The notes under the pieces: model-generated
The model's input: only the letters and a program-made list of their open reading frames with translations
What the model was told of the DNA's origin: nothing
Databases searched by the model: none
Program-made: the position numbers and the translations under genes
Assembly: GCA_013814015.1 (NCBI GenBank)
Contig: JACCQS010000165.1
Span: forward strand, 1 to 30,954
Length of the DNA: 30,954 nucleotides
Source: Geodermatophilaceae bacterium
GTDB taxonomy: Bacteria; Actinomycetota; Actinomycetes; Mycobacteriales; Geodermatophilaceae
Direction: 5' to 3'
In this document: piece by piece, positions 22,169-29,574 of the stretch
Layout of the letters: each line of letters starts with the position of its first letter
Numbering within the stretch: the stretch's first letter is position 1

Positions 22169-23488
22169 GGCCGCTCCAGACGTCTCGGCGACACTGGCGA
22201 ACTCTCTGCGTGGATCCTGGATCTGGCCGAGTGAGGTGATCTCCCGACGGAACAAAAGCGCGAGCGTCCAGTCGGCGAGCACCCGGATCTTGCGGTTGAA
22301 CGTAGGCACGCGGCTCACGTGGTAGGTCCGGTGCAGGAACCAGGCAAGGACGCCTCTGATCTTGATCCCGTAGATCTGAGCGACGCCCTGATAGAGCCCG
22401 AGGCTGGCCACCGATCCGGCGTTCTTGTGCGAGTACGCCGACGGCGCGCCGCCACGTAGGACCGAGACGATGTTGTCGGCAAGTACCTTCGCCTGGCGTA
22501 CGGCGTGCTGTGCGCTGGGCGGCGTACGCGCCCCGATGCCTACGCTCAGGTCCGGTACCGCCGCACAGTCACCGGCCGACCAGGCGTCGGCCCGACCACG
22601 GACCCGCAGCGTTGCCTCACACTCGATCCGGCCCTTGGCATCCAGCGGCAAGTCAGTATTCGCAAGCAGCGGGTTGGGCTTGACACCCGCAGTCCACACG
22701 ACTGTGGCGCACGCGTAGCTGTCCCCGTCACCCAGCACTACCTGCCCGTCGACCATGGACTCCAGACGGGTGTTCAGCCGGATGTCCATGCCGCGGCGCA
22801 GTAGTTGGTCGACGGTGTAGGCCGCGAGGTCCAAGCTCACCTCGGGCAGGATCCGCGGGCTGGCCTCCACCAAAACCCAGTGCATCTCGTCCGCGGCGAT
22901 CTGCGGGTAGTACTTCTTTACCGCGTACCGGGCCATGTCCTCGAGTTCGGCGAAAGCCTCGATCCCGGCATAGCCACCCCCGACGAAGGTGAACGTCAAC
23001 GCCCGCCGGCGGACGGCCTGCTCGGTCGTCGAAGCGGCGGTGTCCAAGCAGGACAGCACCTGGTTGCGCAGGAAGATCGCCTCACCGACGTTCTTGAACC
23101 CGATCGCACCTTCGGCCAGACCCGGGATCGGCAGAGTCCGGGCCACCGAGCCGGGGGCGACGACGAGGATGTCGTAGCCGATCTCGTAGGGCGCACCATT
23201 GGAGGGCTGCACGGTCGCCGAATGGTCCTTGTGCACGATCTGGGTGACTGCGCCGGTGACGACGGTGCACTGCTTGAGGACTCGACGCAGCGGTACGACC
23301 ACATGGCGTGGCTCGATGGACCCCGCCGCTGCCTCAGGGAGGAATGGCTGGTAGGTCATGTGCGGCTGCGGATCGACGACGATGATCTCCGCAGTACCCC
23401 GGGTCAGCTTGCGCTGCAACCGAAGTGCCGTATAGAGGCCCACGTACCCGCCGCCGACCACCAGGATGCGCTGACGGGTACCGGTCAC
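22166..23488 (-). CDS. NAD(P)/FAD-dependent oxidoreductase, NDH-2-like
   Basis: A 440-residue flavoprotein of the type II NADH dehydrogenase group, which passes electrons from NADH to quinone at the inner face of the membrane without pumping protons. The FAD-binding dinucleotide motif VVGGGYVGLYTA is at about 10-21, the NAD(P) motif FVGGGYAGIEA at about 168-178, and the second FAD contact in WSAGDCAAVPD. The C-terminal part (VLAWFLHRTYHV..., LADWTLALLF) has amphipathic and hydrophobic stretches suited to membrane association. GTG 23488 is preferred over GTG 23500 because GGAGAGG lies just upstream and -10 TAGGCT (23515-23510) predicts a transcript start near 23502. Other pyridine-nucleotide disulfide oxidoreductases remain possible. 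Confidence 0.85.
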   Translation of the reverse strand: MTGTRQRILVVGGGYVGLYTALRLQRKLTRGTAEIIVVDPQPHMTYQPFLPEAAAGSIEPRHVVVPLRRVLKQCTVVTGAVTQIVHKDHSATVQPSNGAPYEIGYDILVVAPGSVARTLPIPGLAEGAIGFKNVGEAIFLRNQVLSCLDTAASTTEQAVRRRALTFTFVGGGYAGIEAFAELEDMARYAVKKYYPQIAADEMHWVLVEASPRILPEVSLDLAAYTVDQLLRRGMDIRLNTRLESMVDGQVVLGDGDSYACATVVWTAGVKPNPLLANTDLPLDAKGRIECEATLRVRGRADAWSAGDCAAVPDLSVGIGARTPPSAQHAVRQAKVLADNIVSVLRGGAPSAYSHKNAGSVASLGLYQGVAQIYGIKIRGVLAWFLHRTYHVSRVPTFNRKIRVLADWTLALLFRREITSLGQIQDPRREFASVAETSGAA

Positions 23489-23509
23489 TGCCCTCTCCAC
23501 ATGCAGGCG

Positions 23510-23515
23510 AGCCTA
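23510..23515 (-). promoter_or_regulatory. -10 element of the NDH-2-like gene, within the upstream stop codon
   Basis: TAGGCT on the minus strand begins with the TAG stop of the uracil-DNA glycosylase gene. Transcription from near 23502 would give a leader of about 14 nt containing GGAGAGG before GTG 23488. Confidence 0.4.
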
Positions 23516-24277
23516 GTGAGGCTCGTCAGGGCCAGCGCCCGCGCCCGTCATCGCGCGGGCGCGGCGGAGCACAGCGTCGAGCATCGCCTCGGTAAGCACG
23601 CCGGTGAAGGTGTTCTGCTGGCTGACGTGATAGCAGCCGAGCACCTGCAAAGGCGGGCGGTCAGGATGCTCGATCGCGAACTGCACACCGTGACCGAACC
23701 GCGGCCGAGGGCGCGGAATCAGATACGACATACCGGCCAGTACCGGCCAGAGCGCGTTCCAGCCGAACTGGCCGAGCACGACCACGACCTGGAGATCAGG
23801 CAGCAGAGTCAGTTCCCGGGCCATCCATGGCGCGCAGGTGTCCCGTTCGGCTGGAGTCGGTTTATTGGCCGGTGGGGCGCATCGGACGGCGGCGAAGATG
23901 CGGGTATCGGTCAGCCGAAGGCCGTCGTCGATGGACACCGACGTCGCCTGATTGGCCAACCCGACGCGGTGCATCGCCGCGTAGAGCCAGTCACCACTGC
24001 GGTCCCCGGTGAACACCCGCCCGGTCCGATTGCCGCCGTGGGCCGCCGGAGCCAGTCCTAGGATCGCGATCCGCGCGTCGCCCGGTCCGTATCCGGGCAC
24101 CGGCCTTGCCCAGTACGTCCAGTCGCGGTAGGCGGCCCGTTTGACCAGGGCGGCCTCTTCGCGCCACTGGACCAGTCGCGGGCACGCCCGGCAGTCGCTG
24201 ACGGCTTGATCCAGGCTGTGCAGGTCGACCCTCGTCGGAGCGACCCTGGCCGGGTAGTCGGGGCGGTCAACGTCCAT
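23513..24277 (-). CDS. Uracil-DNA glycosylase, family 5 (UdgB)
   Basis: Base-excision repair enzyme of 254 residues that removes uracil and other deaminated bases from DNA. Four cysteines C29, C32 (DCRACPRL), C133 and C148 (CAPPANKPTPAERDTC) have the spacing of the iron-sulfur cluster in family 4/5 enzymes. Motif GLAPAAHGGNRTGRVFTGD (from residue 74) is the family 5 active-site loop, with no acidic catalytic residue in its first part, and the C-terminal HVSQQNTFTG (H217) matches the family's DNA-contact motif. From memory, M. tuberculosis Rv1259 is the reference member. ATG 24277 lies just after the frameshifted TetR gene; an intact TetR frame would overlap this start by about 11 nt. Confidence 0.9.
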   Translation of the reverse strand: MDVDRPDYPARVAPTRVDLHSLDQAVSDCRACPRLVQWREEAALVKRAAYRDWTYWARPVPGYGPGDARIAILGLAPAAHGGNRTGRVFTGDRSGDWLYAAMHRVGLANQATSVSIDDGLRLTDTRIFAAVRCAPPANKPTPAERDTCAPWMARELTLLPDLQVVVVLGQFGWNALWPVLAGMSYLIPRPRPRFGHGVQFAIEHPDRPPLQVLGCYHVSQQNTFTGVLTEAMLDAVLRRARAMTGAGAGPDEPH

Positions 24278-24901
24278 GGGCTGACAGTCCTAGATCGGAC
24301 AGCGTGGCGTCGAGCAGGGCGTCGATCGCCGGCCAAGCCATCTCGGGCTTGCTGATCCGCAGGTCGGTGAGTCCATGCATCCATGCCCACAACTGGAACG
24401 CCAGAAAGGAGCTGTCTCGCGCTGAAGGGCGACGAGGGCCTGCGTCCAGGCAACGTTGTACGGCGTCGACAAGCGCGATGAACGATGTTGCACACCGGGA
24501 TGGTCTGTCTTGCCGTGAGTTGCAACGCCCTTGGGGCCGAGCGCGGCAGCGCTGAACAGGACTCGATAGTGACCGGGATGCTCCTTGGCAAATCCGAAGT
24601 AGGCCCGGCATCGGCGACGCAGCGCATCGAACGGGTCGCGACCGGAGGCTTCGGCGTCGCTGAGCCGCCGGCCGAAGGCCCGGAATCGCTCGGCTACGAC
24701 TGCCCGCAAGAGGCTCTTGCGGTCGACGAAGTGTAGATAGATCGACGCCGGCGTCACACCGGCGGCGGCGGCCACCGCTCGGATGGACAACCGGTCCGGG
24801 TCACCGCGCTCGGCGAGCAGATCGCTGGCCGCCTCGATCAACTCCTCACGAAGTCGGGCGCCCTGTCCTCGCTCGTTGCCCTGGCGTGGAAGTGCACCCA
24901 T
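24267..24901 (-). pseudogene. TetR-family regulator with an internal frameshift
   Basis: The N-terminal ~130 residues are a normal TetR protein: a helix-turn-helix at about 37-60 (LSIRAVAAAAGVTPASIYLHF) and the start of the ligand domain (EHPGHYRVLFSAAALGPKG). Near 24490-24510 the frame is lost. The continuous frame becomes R/S/C-rich nonsense ending at TAG 24290, while the frame used by 24267-24611 carries the expected C-terminal TetR helices (SFIALVDAVQRCLDAG, LWAWMHGLTDLRISKPE). The offset fits a one-base deletion. The restored gene would end at 24267, overlapping the glycosylase start. ATG 24901 follows GAGAGG by 5 nt. It is either a recent mutation or a sequencing error. It probably controls the divergent membrane-protein gene. 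Confidence 0.75.
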
Positions 24902-24927
24902 GTCTTCCTCTCCGATGGTCAGCATCC

Positions 24928-24966
24928 AAAGTAAGCAGCGAAGGATCGCTCCGCTCCGGAGGGAGC
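24928..24966. promoter_or_regulatory. TetR promoter and candidate operator palindromes
   Basis: Minus-strand -10 TACTTT lies at 24933-24928, giving a transcript start near 24921. Upstream are AGCGA-AGGA-TCGCT (24937-24950) and the imperfect palindrome GCTCCgCTCCGGAGGGAGC (24948-24966, one bulged base). Such a position between divergent genes is usual for a TetR operator. Confidence 0.35.
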
Positions 24967-24988
24967 TACCGACCGTTCTCCTTCTTGA

Positions 24989-25572
24989 GAACGACGCAAC
25001 GACGCACTGGCGTCCGTCCTCCTGTTCGTCTCCGCCGGCATCAGCCTGATCGCCCTCTGGCTCCTATGGCGGCGGACCTCGGAATTTCGGACTCACGTGT
25101 TCGTGGCGATGTTGATCCCGGTGCTTTCCTGGGGGTCGCTCTTCCTGGCGCTGCTGCTCCCCGAAACCGGGACCGAAGACGTGCCCGTTGAGTTGCCCCG
25201 CATCGCTGGTCTGCCGGTGAACCTTTTCGTCGCTGCCTTCTTCGTTCTGCTGTCGGTGGCGGCTTGGTGGCTATCCGTTTCGGCGCAGGACGGGGAGAAG
25301 TCGGCGACTCGTCAGCGGTCTGCGGCCGGCGGACTAGATATGCGGCTGCTGCGGACCTTCGGTCGGGTCATGCCTGTGGGAATGACATTGTGCGTCGTAC
25401 TGGCGATCACGTCGACTACCGGCGCGGACGGCGGCCCTCTGATCTGGAACGCCGAGACCCTCCACCGGCTTGGAAGGAGACGCGCAACCGATGGGAGTTC
25501 TTCCAGGGACTCCGCTTCTGGCTCCTGCTACTCGGCTTCATCCCGATCTGCGTTGCCGCCACCGTGGGATAG
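24989..25572 (+). pseudogene. Multi-pass membrane protein gene, frameshifted
   Basis: The frame opening at 24989 encodes hydrophobic helices (LASVLLFVSAGISLIALWLL; FVAMLIPVLSWGSLFLALLL; LFVAAFFVLLSVAAWWLSV; VMPVGMTLCVVLAITS). The first start codon, GTG 25097, falls after the first helix, so the 5' end is also suspect. Near 25465-25475, after NAETLHRL, the frame is lost; the -1 frame continues plausibly with WKETRNRWEFFQGLRFW and a last helix LLLLGFIPICVAATVG ending at TAG 25572. The offset fits a single missing base, as in the adjacent TetR gene. I do not recognise the family. Its place divergent from TetR suggests it was or is the regulator's target. Confidence 0.5.
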
Positions 25573-25612
25573 CGCGAGACCGGCCAGAGCGCAGGTGCCA
25601 CACGTGGTCGGG

Positions 25613-25649
25613 CATGATCGGCGCAGATGTCGAGCCGATCGGGCTCGAC
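25613..25649 (+). promoter_or_regulatory. Candidate -10 and hairpin before the DUF4235 gene
   Basis: CATGAT at 25613-25618 could be a -10. Downstream GTCGAGCC-GATCG-GGCTCGAC (25629-25649) is a perfect 8-bp inverted repeat immediately before the GGAGAGGAG. It may be an operator or an mRNA hairpin next to the ribosome binding site. Confidence 0.35.
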
Positions 25650-25665
25650 CTGGAGAGGAGCACCG

Positions 25666-25959
25666 GTGGCGAGGACCAAGGGGTCGTTCTTCTGGAAGCT
25701 GCTCGGCTTCGCCTTTGCCATCCCGGCTGGCGTCGCCATGCGCAAGATTCTGGATCGGGTGTGGATGCGCGCCCGCGGCAGCGCTCCACCCAAGAACCCG
25801 GCTGCACCTGGCACCAAGTGGAGCGAGGCCCTGGCGTGGGCTGCGGCCTCCGGCATCGGCATTGCCTTCGGTCGGCTTGTCGCCGCACGTGGAGCCGCTG
25901 GGGTGTACAAGAAGCTGACCGGGAAGCTGCCTCCGGGACTGGAATCCGAGGGTCCCTGA
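25666..25959 (+). CDS. DUF4235-family small membrane protein
   Basis: A 97-residue protein matching the DUF4235 pattern: FFWKLLGFAFAIPAGVAMRK (about 8-27), RGSAPPKNPAAPGTKWSEAL, a second hydrophobic helix AWAAASGIGIAFGRLVAARG (about 57-76), and the closing YKKLTGKLPPGLE. The family is widespread in actinobacteria, without established function, and probably lies in the cytoplasmic membrane. The start is GTG 25666, 5 nt after GGAGAGGAG, not the upstream ATG. It converges on the ppx gene with a 19-bp gap. Confidence 0.8.
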   Translation: MARTKGSFFWKLLGFAFAIPAGVAMRKILDRVWMRARGSAPPKNPAAPGTKWSEALAWAAASGIGIAFGRLVAARGAAGVYKKLTGKLPPGLESEGP

Positions 25960-25978
25960 GCGGCGGGTCGCTGCCCGG

Positions 25979-26923
25979 TCAGCTCGGATCGGCAAGTGAG
26001 GCGGCGATCCCGTCCAGGATGTCGTGTTCGCTGACCAGCACCTCGTCGATCTCCCATGCGTCCATCACCACCCGCAGGATGAGGGCGCCGGCTCCGATCA
26101 CATCGACCCGGCCCGGGTGCATCACCACCAGATCGGCCCGTTGCGACCGGCTCATCGTGAGCAGTCCGGCGGTCGTGGACCGCACAGCACCGACCGGGAT
26201 CCGGCTGTGGTGGATGACAACGGGGTCGTATGCCGACAGACCCAGCGCCACCGCGGCCACTGTGGTCACCGAGCCGGCCAGGCCGATCAGGGTGACCGGC
26301 TGCTGGATCGGGACGGACTCGGCGACTGAGCGCAGGGCGACCCGAATGTCGGACTCGGCGGCTCCGATCTGGTCCGGGGTCGGGGGGTCGCTGGCGAGAT
26401 GACGTTCGGTCAGCCGTACACAACCGATGTCGACCGACAGCGAAGCGGTGACCGTGTCCGTACCCAGCACGAATTCGGTGGACCCGCCGCCGATGTCGAC
26501 GACCAGGTACGGCGCGGCAGGTGGATCGCTCAGCCTCGACAGGCCAACGGTCGCGCCGACAAAGGACAGTGCGGCCTCCTCGGTTCCGCTGATGACCTCG
26601 GCCGGGGCTCCGAGCACGTCAGTCACCATGGCCTCGAAGTCGGCTCGGTTGCGGGCATCCCGGGTGGCGCTGGTGGCGACCATCCGGACCCGTTCGACCC
26701 GCAGGTCGGCGATCTGGGCCGCGTAGGCGGTCAAGGCGACCCGGGTGCGTTCGATCGCCTCCGGCGCGAGTTCACCGGTCTTGTCGACCCCAGCACCTAG
26801 GCGGACGATCTCCATGCGGCGCACTACATCTGACGGAGATTTCCCGCTCACTGTGGTTGGCACGTCGGTGATCAGGAGCCGGATCGAATTCGTCCCGCAG
26901 TCGATGGCCGCAACCCGTTTCAT
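25979..26923 (-). CDS. ppx: Ppx/GppA-family phosphatase (exopolyphosphatase-like)
   Basis: A 314-residue protein of the ASKHA fold that would hydrolyse polyphosphate ends or pppGpp. Phosphate-binding loops are DCGTNSIRLL (8-17) and DIGGGSTEF (143-151); the catalytic glutamate lies in ISGTEEA (about 111-117). It has only the two core domains and lacks the C-terminal HD-like extension of E. coli Ppx, like the short actinobacterial form (M. tuberculosis Rv1026, ppx2, which also follows eno and a DivIC-like gene). ATG 26923 is 6 nt after the DUF501 stop, so the gene is the last of the eno operon. Preference for polyphosphate or guanosine pentaphosphate cannot be read from sequence. Confidence 0.85.
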   Translation of the reverse strand: MKRVAAIDCGTNSIRLLITDVPTTVSGKSPSDVVRRMEIVRLGAGVDKTGELAPEAIERTRVALTAYAAQIADLRVERVRMVATSATRDARNRADFEAMVTDVLGAPAEVISGTEEAALSFVGATVGLSRLSDPPAAPYLVVDIGGGSTEFVLGTDTVTASLSVDIGCVRLTERHLASDPPTPDQIGAAESDIRVALRSVAESVPIQQPVTLIGLAGSVTTVAAVALGLSAYDPVVIHHSRIPVGAVRSTTAGLLTMSRSQRADLVVMHPGRVDVIGAGALILRVVMDAWEIDEVLVSEHDILDGIAASLADPS

Positions 26924-26929
26924 CCGGTC

Positions 26930-27454
26930 CTAAGCCTCCTGCTCCGCAGCCACACACGGGCCCTTCGCCCACCACGGCGGCATCGCGGCCAGCGCCTCGT
27001 CGCCCAGTGGGTTGGTTCCAGGTCCGACGGCCAGCGAGTGAGCGACCAGAGCGTGCAGACACTTGACCCGCTCGGGCATGCCGCCGGCCGATGCGTCGCT
27101 GGACAGGTCGCCGAGTGCGTCGCGCTCACGCACGTAGCTGGTGTGTGCGGCAAGGTATGCGGCGCGCAGATCGTCGTCGGTGGCGAGGCGCTCGGTCATC
27201 CCGCGCATCACTCCGGCGGCTTCGAGCCGACTCACCGCGGCGGCTGCCCGTGGGCAGGTCAGGTAGTACAGCGTCGGGAACGGTGAGCCGTCGGACAGCC
27301 GCGGTTCGGTCTGTACGACATCGGGTAGGCCGCAGTCGCAGCGATGGGCGACCGCGCGCATGGCTCGCGGCGGCCGACCCAGTTGGGCGGCCACGATGGC
27401 GCGGTCAGCGGCCTCCGCCGGCCGAAGCTGTCGGAACGCCGGTCGTCGGGTCAT
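26930..27454 (-). CDS. DUF501 protein
   Basis: A 174-residue cytoplasmic protein of family DUF501. Recognisable elements are VAHRCDCGLPDVVQTEPRL (about 36-53, with C39 and C41), FPTLYYLTCPR (59-69), and the C-terminal ERVKCLHALVAHSLAVGPGTNPLG. Conserved cysteines and histidines suggest a metal site, but no function is established. ATG 27454 overlaps the ftsB stop (ATGA), and ppx follows after 6 nt. The gene order ftsB-DUF501-ppx is kept across many actinobacteria. Confidence 0.85.
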   Translation of the reverse strand: MTRRPAFRQLRPAEAADRAIVAAQLGRPPRAMRAVAHRCDCGLPDVVQTEPRLSDGSPFPTLYYLTCPRAAAAVSRLEAAGVMRGMTERLATDDDLRAAYLAAHTSYVRERDALGDLSSDASAGGMPERVKCLHALVAHSLAVGPGTNPLGDEALAAMPPWWAKGPCVAAEQEA

Positions 27455-28101
27455 CCGCCGCTGTCGGCTATGTCGATCGAATCGAGCACCCGGTCGAACC
27501 AGGCGACCTCGGCCTCCTCGGCGTCAGGATCGTCGCGTCCGGGCACTGCCTGCGCCTGCCCGCTGTCGTCGATCACGTACAGCAGATCTCCGGGCATGAC
27601 GTACTGCAATCGGGACTGCGCCTGCGTCTCGATGAAAGCAGGATCATCGAGCTGATCCACCCGAACCCGCAGATCCTCGACCCGCTGCTGGGCTGCGCTG
27701 TTCTCCGCCTCGAGCCGATCGATTGTCGCCTGCTGGGCGAGATAGCTCTGGAGTGGATAGGCCAGGCTCAGGATCAGCAGTACGACGACGGCCGCCAGCA
27801 GGATCGCCCGACCCGTGAGCCTTGCCGTCCAGCGCTGCGCTGCTTGCGGGGCTGCCGTCGCGCGGGTCGGCCCTGGGCCGCGCGTGCTGCGCTTGTCGCC
27901 CGGACCCCGTCCTCGCCCTTGCGCCCGAGTCAGTTCGCCGGCGGCCGCGCGTCCACCTCCGCGGGCCCGCTCCGGGCCCCGTGAGCGCTCACTGCCACGA
28001 GTCCGGTCATGTGCCGACCGTCGACCATCCGGGCGGCTGGTGCCCAGCACACCGTTGCGTCGGGCACCACGCCGGCTTCCTGGCCCGTTGGCCGAACTCA
28101 T
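27451..28101 (-). CDS. FtsB/DivIC-like septum formation protein
   Basis: A 216-residue divisome protein. The N-terminal ~95 residues are arginine- and glycine-rich, probably disordered and cytoplasmic. One membrane helix is at about 98-115 (GRAILLAAVVVLLILSLAY), then an extracytoplasmic coiled coil (about 120-152, TIDRLEAENSAAQQRVEDL) and the family's closing motif DDPAFIETQAQSRLQYVMPG with DLLYVI. In other bacteria FtsB/DivIC binds FtsL and FtsQ and helps activate septal wall synthesis. ATG 28101 overlaps the enolase stop (ATGA), and its own stop overlaps DUF501. The long basic tail is larger than in E. coli FtsB but common in actinobacteria. Confidence 0.85.
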   Translation of the reverse strand: MSSANGPGSRRGARRNGVLGTSRPDGRRSAHDRTRGSERSRGPERARGGGRAAAGELTRAQGRGRGPGDKRSTRGPGPTRATAAPQAAQRWTARLTGRAILLAAVVVLLILSLAYPLQSYLAQQATIDRLEAENSAAQQRVEDLRVRVDQLDDPAFIETQAQSRLQYVMPGDLLYVIDDSGQAQAVPGRDDPDAEEAEVAWFDRVLDSIDIADSGG

Positions 28102-29504
28102 GACGAGCGGCGGGAGCGCTTACGCGCTCGGCTCGAGGGCCGAAGAGCTGTCGCAGGCCCAGCCGCATCTCCGCTGTCCGGACGGGCTCGCGGGTCGACG
28201 ACCGGGGATTCGGCCGCAGAAAGGGGGGCGGCGCCGTACCGCGGAAACGCGCCAGCACCGGCGTACCGGGCTGCGTCGTCGAGTTCTTCCTCGATGCGCA
28301 ACAACTGGTTGTACTTCGCGACTCGCTCGCTGCGGGCCGGTGCACCGGTCTTGAGCTGCCCGCAGTCGGTGGCGACAGCAAGATCGGCGATGGTGGTGTC
28401 CTCGGTCTCACCGGAGCGGTGACTCATCATGGCGCGGTAGCCGCTTCGGTGTGCCAGGGAAACCGCGTCAAGGGTCTCGGTCAGGGTTCCGATCTGATTC
28501 ACCTTGACCAGCAGCGCATTTGCCGCACCGCGGGAGATCCCGTCGGCCAGCCGCTCGGGGTTGGTGACGAAGAGGTCGTCGCCAACCAGCTGAACCCGAT
28601 TGCCGATGGCCTGGGTCAGATCGACCCAGCCTTGCCAGTCGTTCTCATCCAGCGGGTCCTCGATCGACACGATCGGGTAGCCGTCGACGAGGTCGGAGTA
28701 GTACGACATCAAATCGGCGGAGCTGAGCTCCTTGCCCTCGAAGGTGTAGCTGCCGTCGCTGTGGAACTCCGTCGCCGCGACGTCCATCGCCAGCACGATG
28801 TCAGTGCCCAGGGAGTATCCTGCCTTCTCGACGGCTTCGGCGATCAGGTCCAGCGCCGCCCGGTTGCTGGGCAGGTCCGGTGCGAACCCGCCCTCGTCAC
28901 CCAGGCCGGTGGCGAAGCCCTGAGCCTTGAGAACCGCTTTGAGGGCGTGATAGGTCTCGACGCCCACCTGCAGCGCTTCGGCGTACGTCGAGGCTGCGAT
29001 CGGGGCGATCATGAACTCCTGAACATCCACGTTGGAGTCCGCGTGGGCTCCGCCATTGAGGATGTTCATCATCGGGACCGGCAGCAGATGTGCTGAGGGG
29101 CCGCCGAGGTATCGAAACAGCGGCAGTTCGGCGGCATCGGCCGCGGCCTTGGCAACCGCCAGGCTCACGCCCAGGATCGCGTTGGCCCCGAACCTTGACT
29201 TGTTCGGGGTCCCGTCCAGGTCGATCATCCGCTGGTCGATCAGTCGCTGCTCGCTCGCCTCCAGGCCGACGATCTCCGGACCGATGTCGTCCAACACCGC
29301 GGCGACTGCTTGGCTGACGCCCTTGCCGCCGTACCGCGTCCCGCCGTCGCGCCGTTCGGAGGCTTCGAAGGCTCCAGTAGATGCGCCGCTGGGTACGGCG
29401 GCCCGGGCAAACGTGCCGTCCTCCAGTGCGACTTCCACCTCGACGGTGGGATTACCTCTGGAATCCAGAATCTCGCGCGCGCCGACTGCGTGAATGATGG
29501 CCAC
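28098..29504 (-). CDS. eno: Enolase with a basic C-terminal extension
   Basis: Glycolytic enzyme converting 2-phosphoglycerate to phosphoenolpyruvate. Key residues: E204 (GDEGGFAP), K334 (LLVKVNQIGT), Mg ligands D241, E282 (SIEDPLDEND) and D309 (VGDDLFVTN), and the SHRSGETED loop (361-369). Bacterial enolases normally stop soon after a motif like AGAGAFPRY. Here the frame runs about 45 residues further, through a proline/alanine-rich stretch to RARKRSRRSS (468 in total). The extended frame ends in an exact ATGA overlap with ftsB, which argues that the tail is real. The start is GTG 29504, 6 nt after -10 TAGGCT, leaderless style. It heads the eno-ftsB-DUF501-ppx operon. Confidence 0.92.
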   Translation of the reverse strand: MAIIHAVGAREILDSRGNPTVEVEVALEDGTFARAAVPSGASTGAFEASERRDGGTRYGGKGVSQAVAAVLDDIGPEIVGLEASEQRLIDQRMIDLDGTPNKSRFGANAILGVSLAVAKAAADAAELPLFRYLGGPSAHLLPVPMMNILNGGAHADSNVDVQEFMIAPIAASTYAEALQVGVETYHALKAVLKAQGFATGLGDEGGFAPDLPSNRAALDLIAEAVEKAGYSLGTDIVLAMDVAATEFHSDGSYTFEGKELSSADLMSYYSDLVDGYPIVSIEDPLDENDWQGWVDLTQAIGNRVQLVGDDLFVTNPERLADGISRGAANALLVKVNQIGTLTETLDAVSLAHRSGYRAMMSHRSGETEDTTIADLAVATDCGQLKTGAPARSERVAKYNQLLRIEEELDDAARYAGAGAFPRYGAAPLSAAESPVVDPRARPDSGDAAGPATALRPSSRARKRSRRSS

Positions 29505-29510
29505 GGCGCG

Positions 29511-29516
29511 AGCCTA
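29511..29516 (-). promoter_or_regulatory. -10 element of leaderless eno promoter
   Basis: TAGGCT on the minus strand lies 6 nt before the enolase GTG, with no Shine-Dalgarno between them. It probably drives the whole four-gene operon. Confidence 0.55.
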
Positions 29517-29574
29517 ACGAGCGCATGGCCAGGTCTGGGTCAGTCCACCCGGCGTGGCTGGCACTATCGACTTC

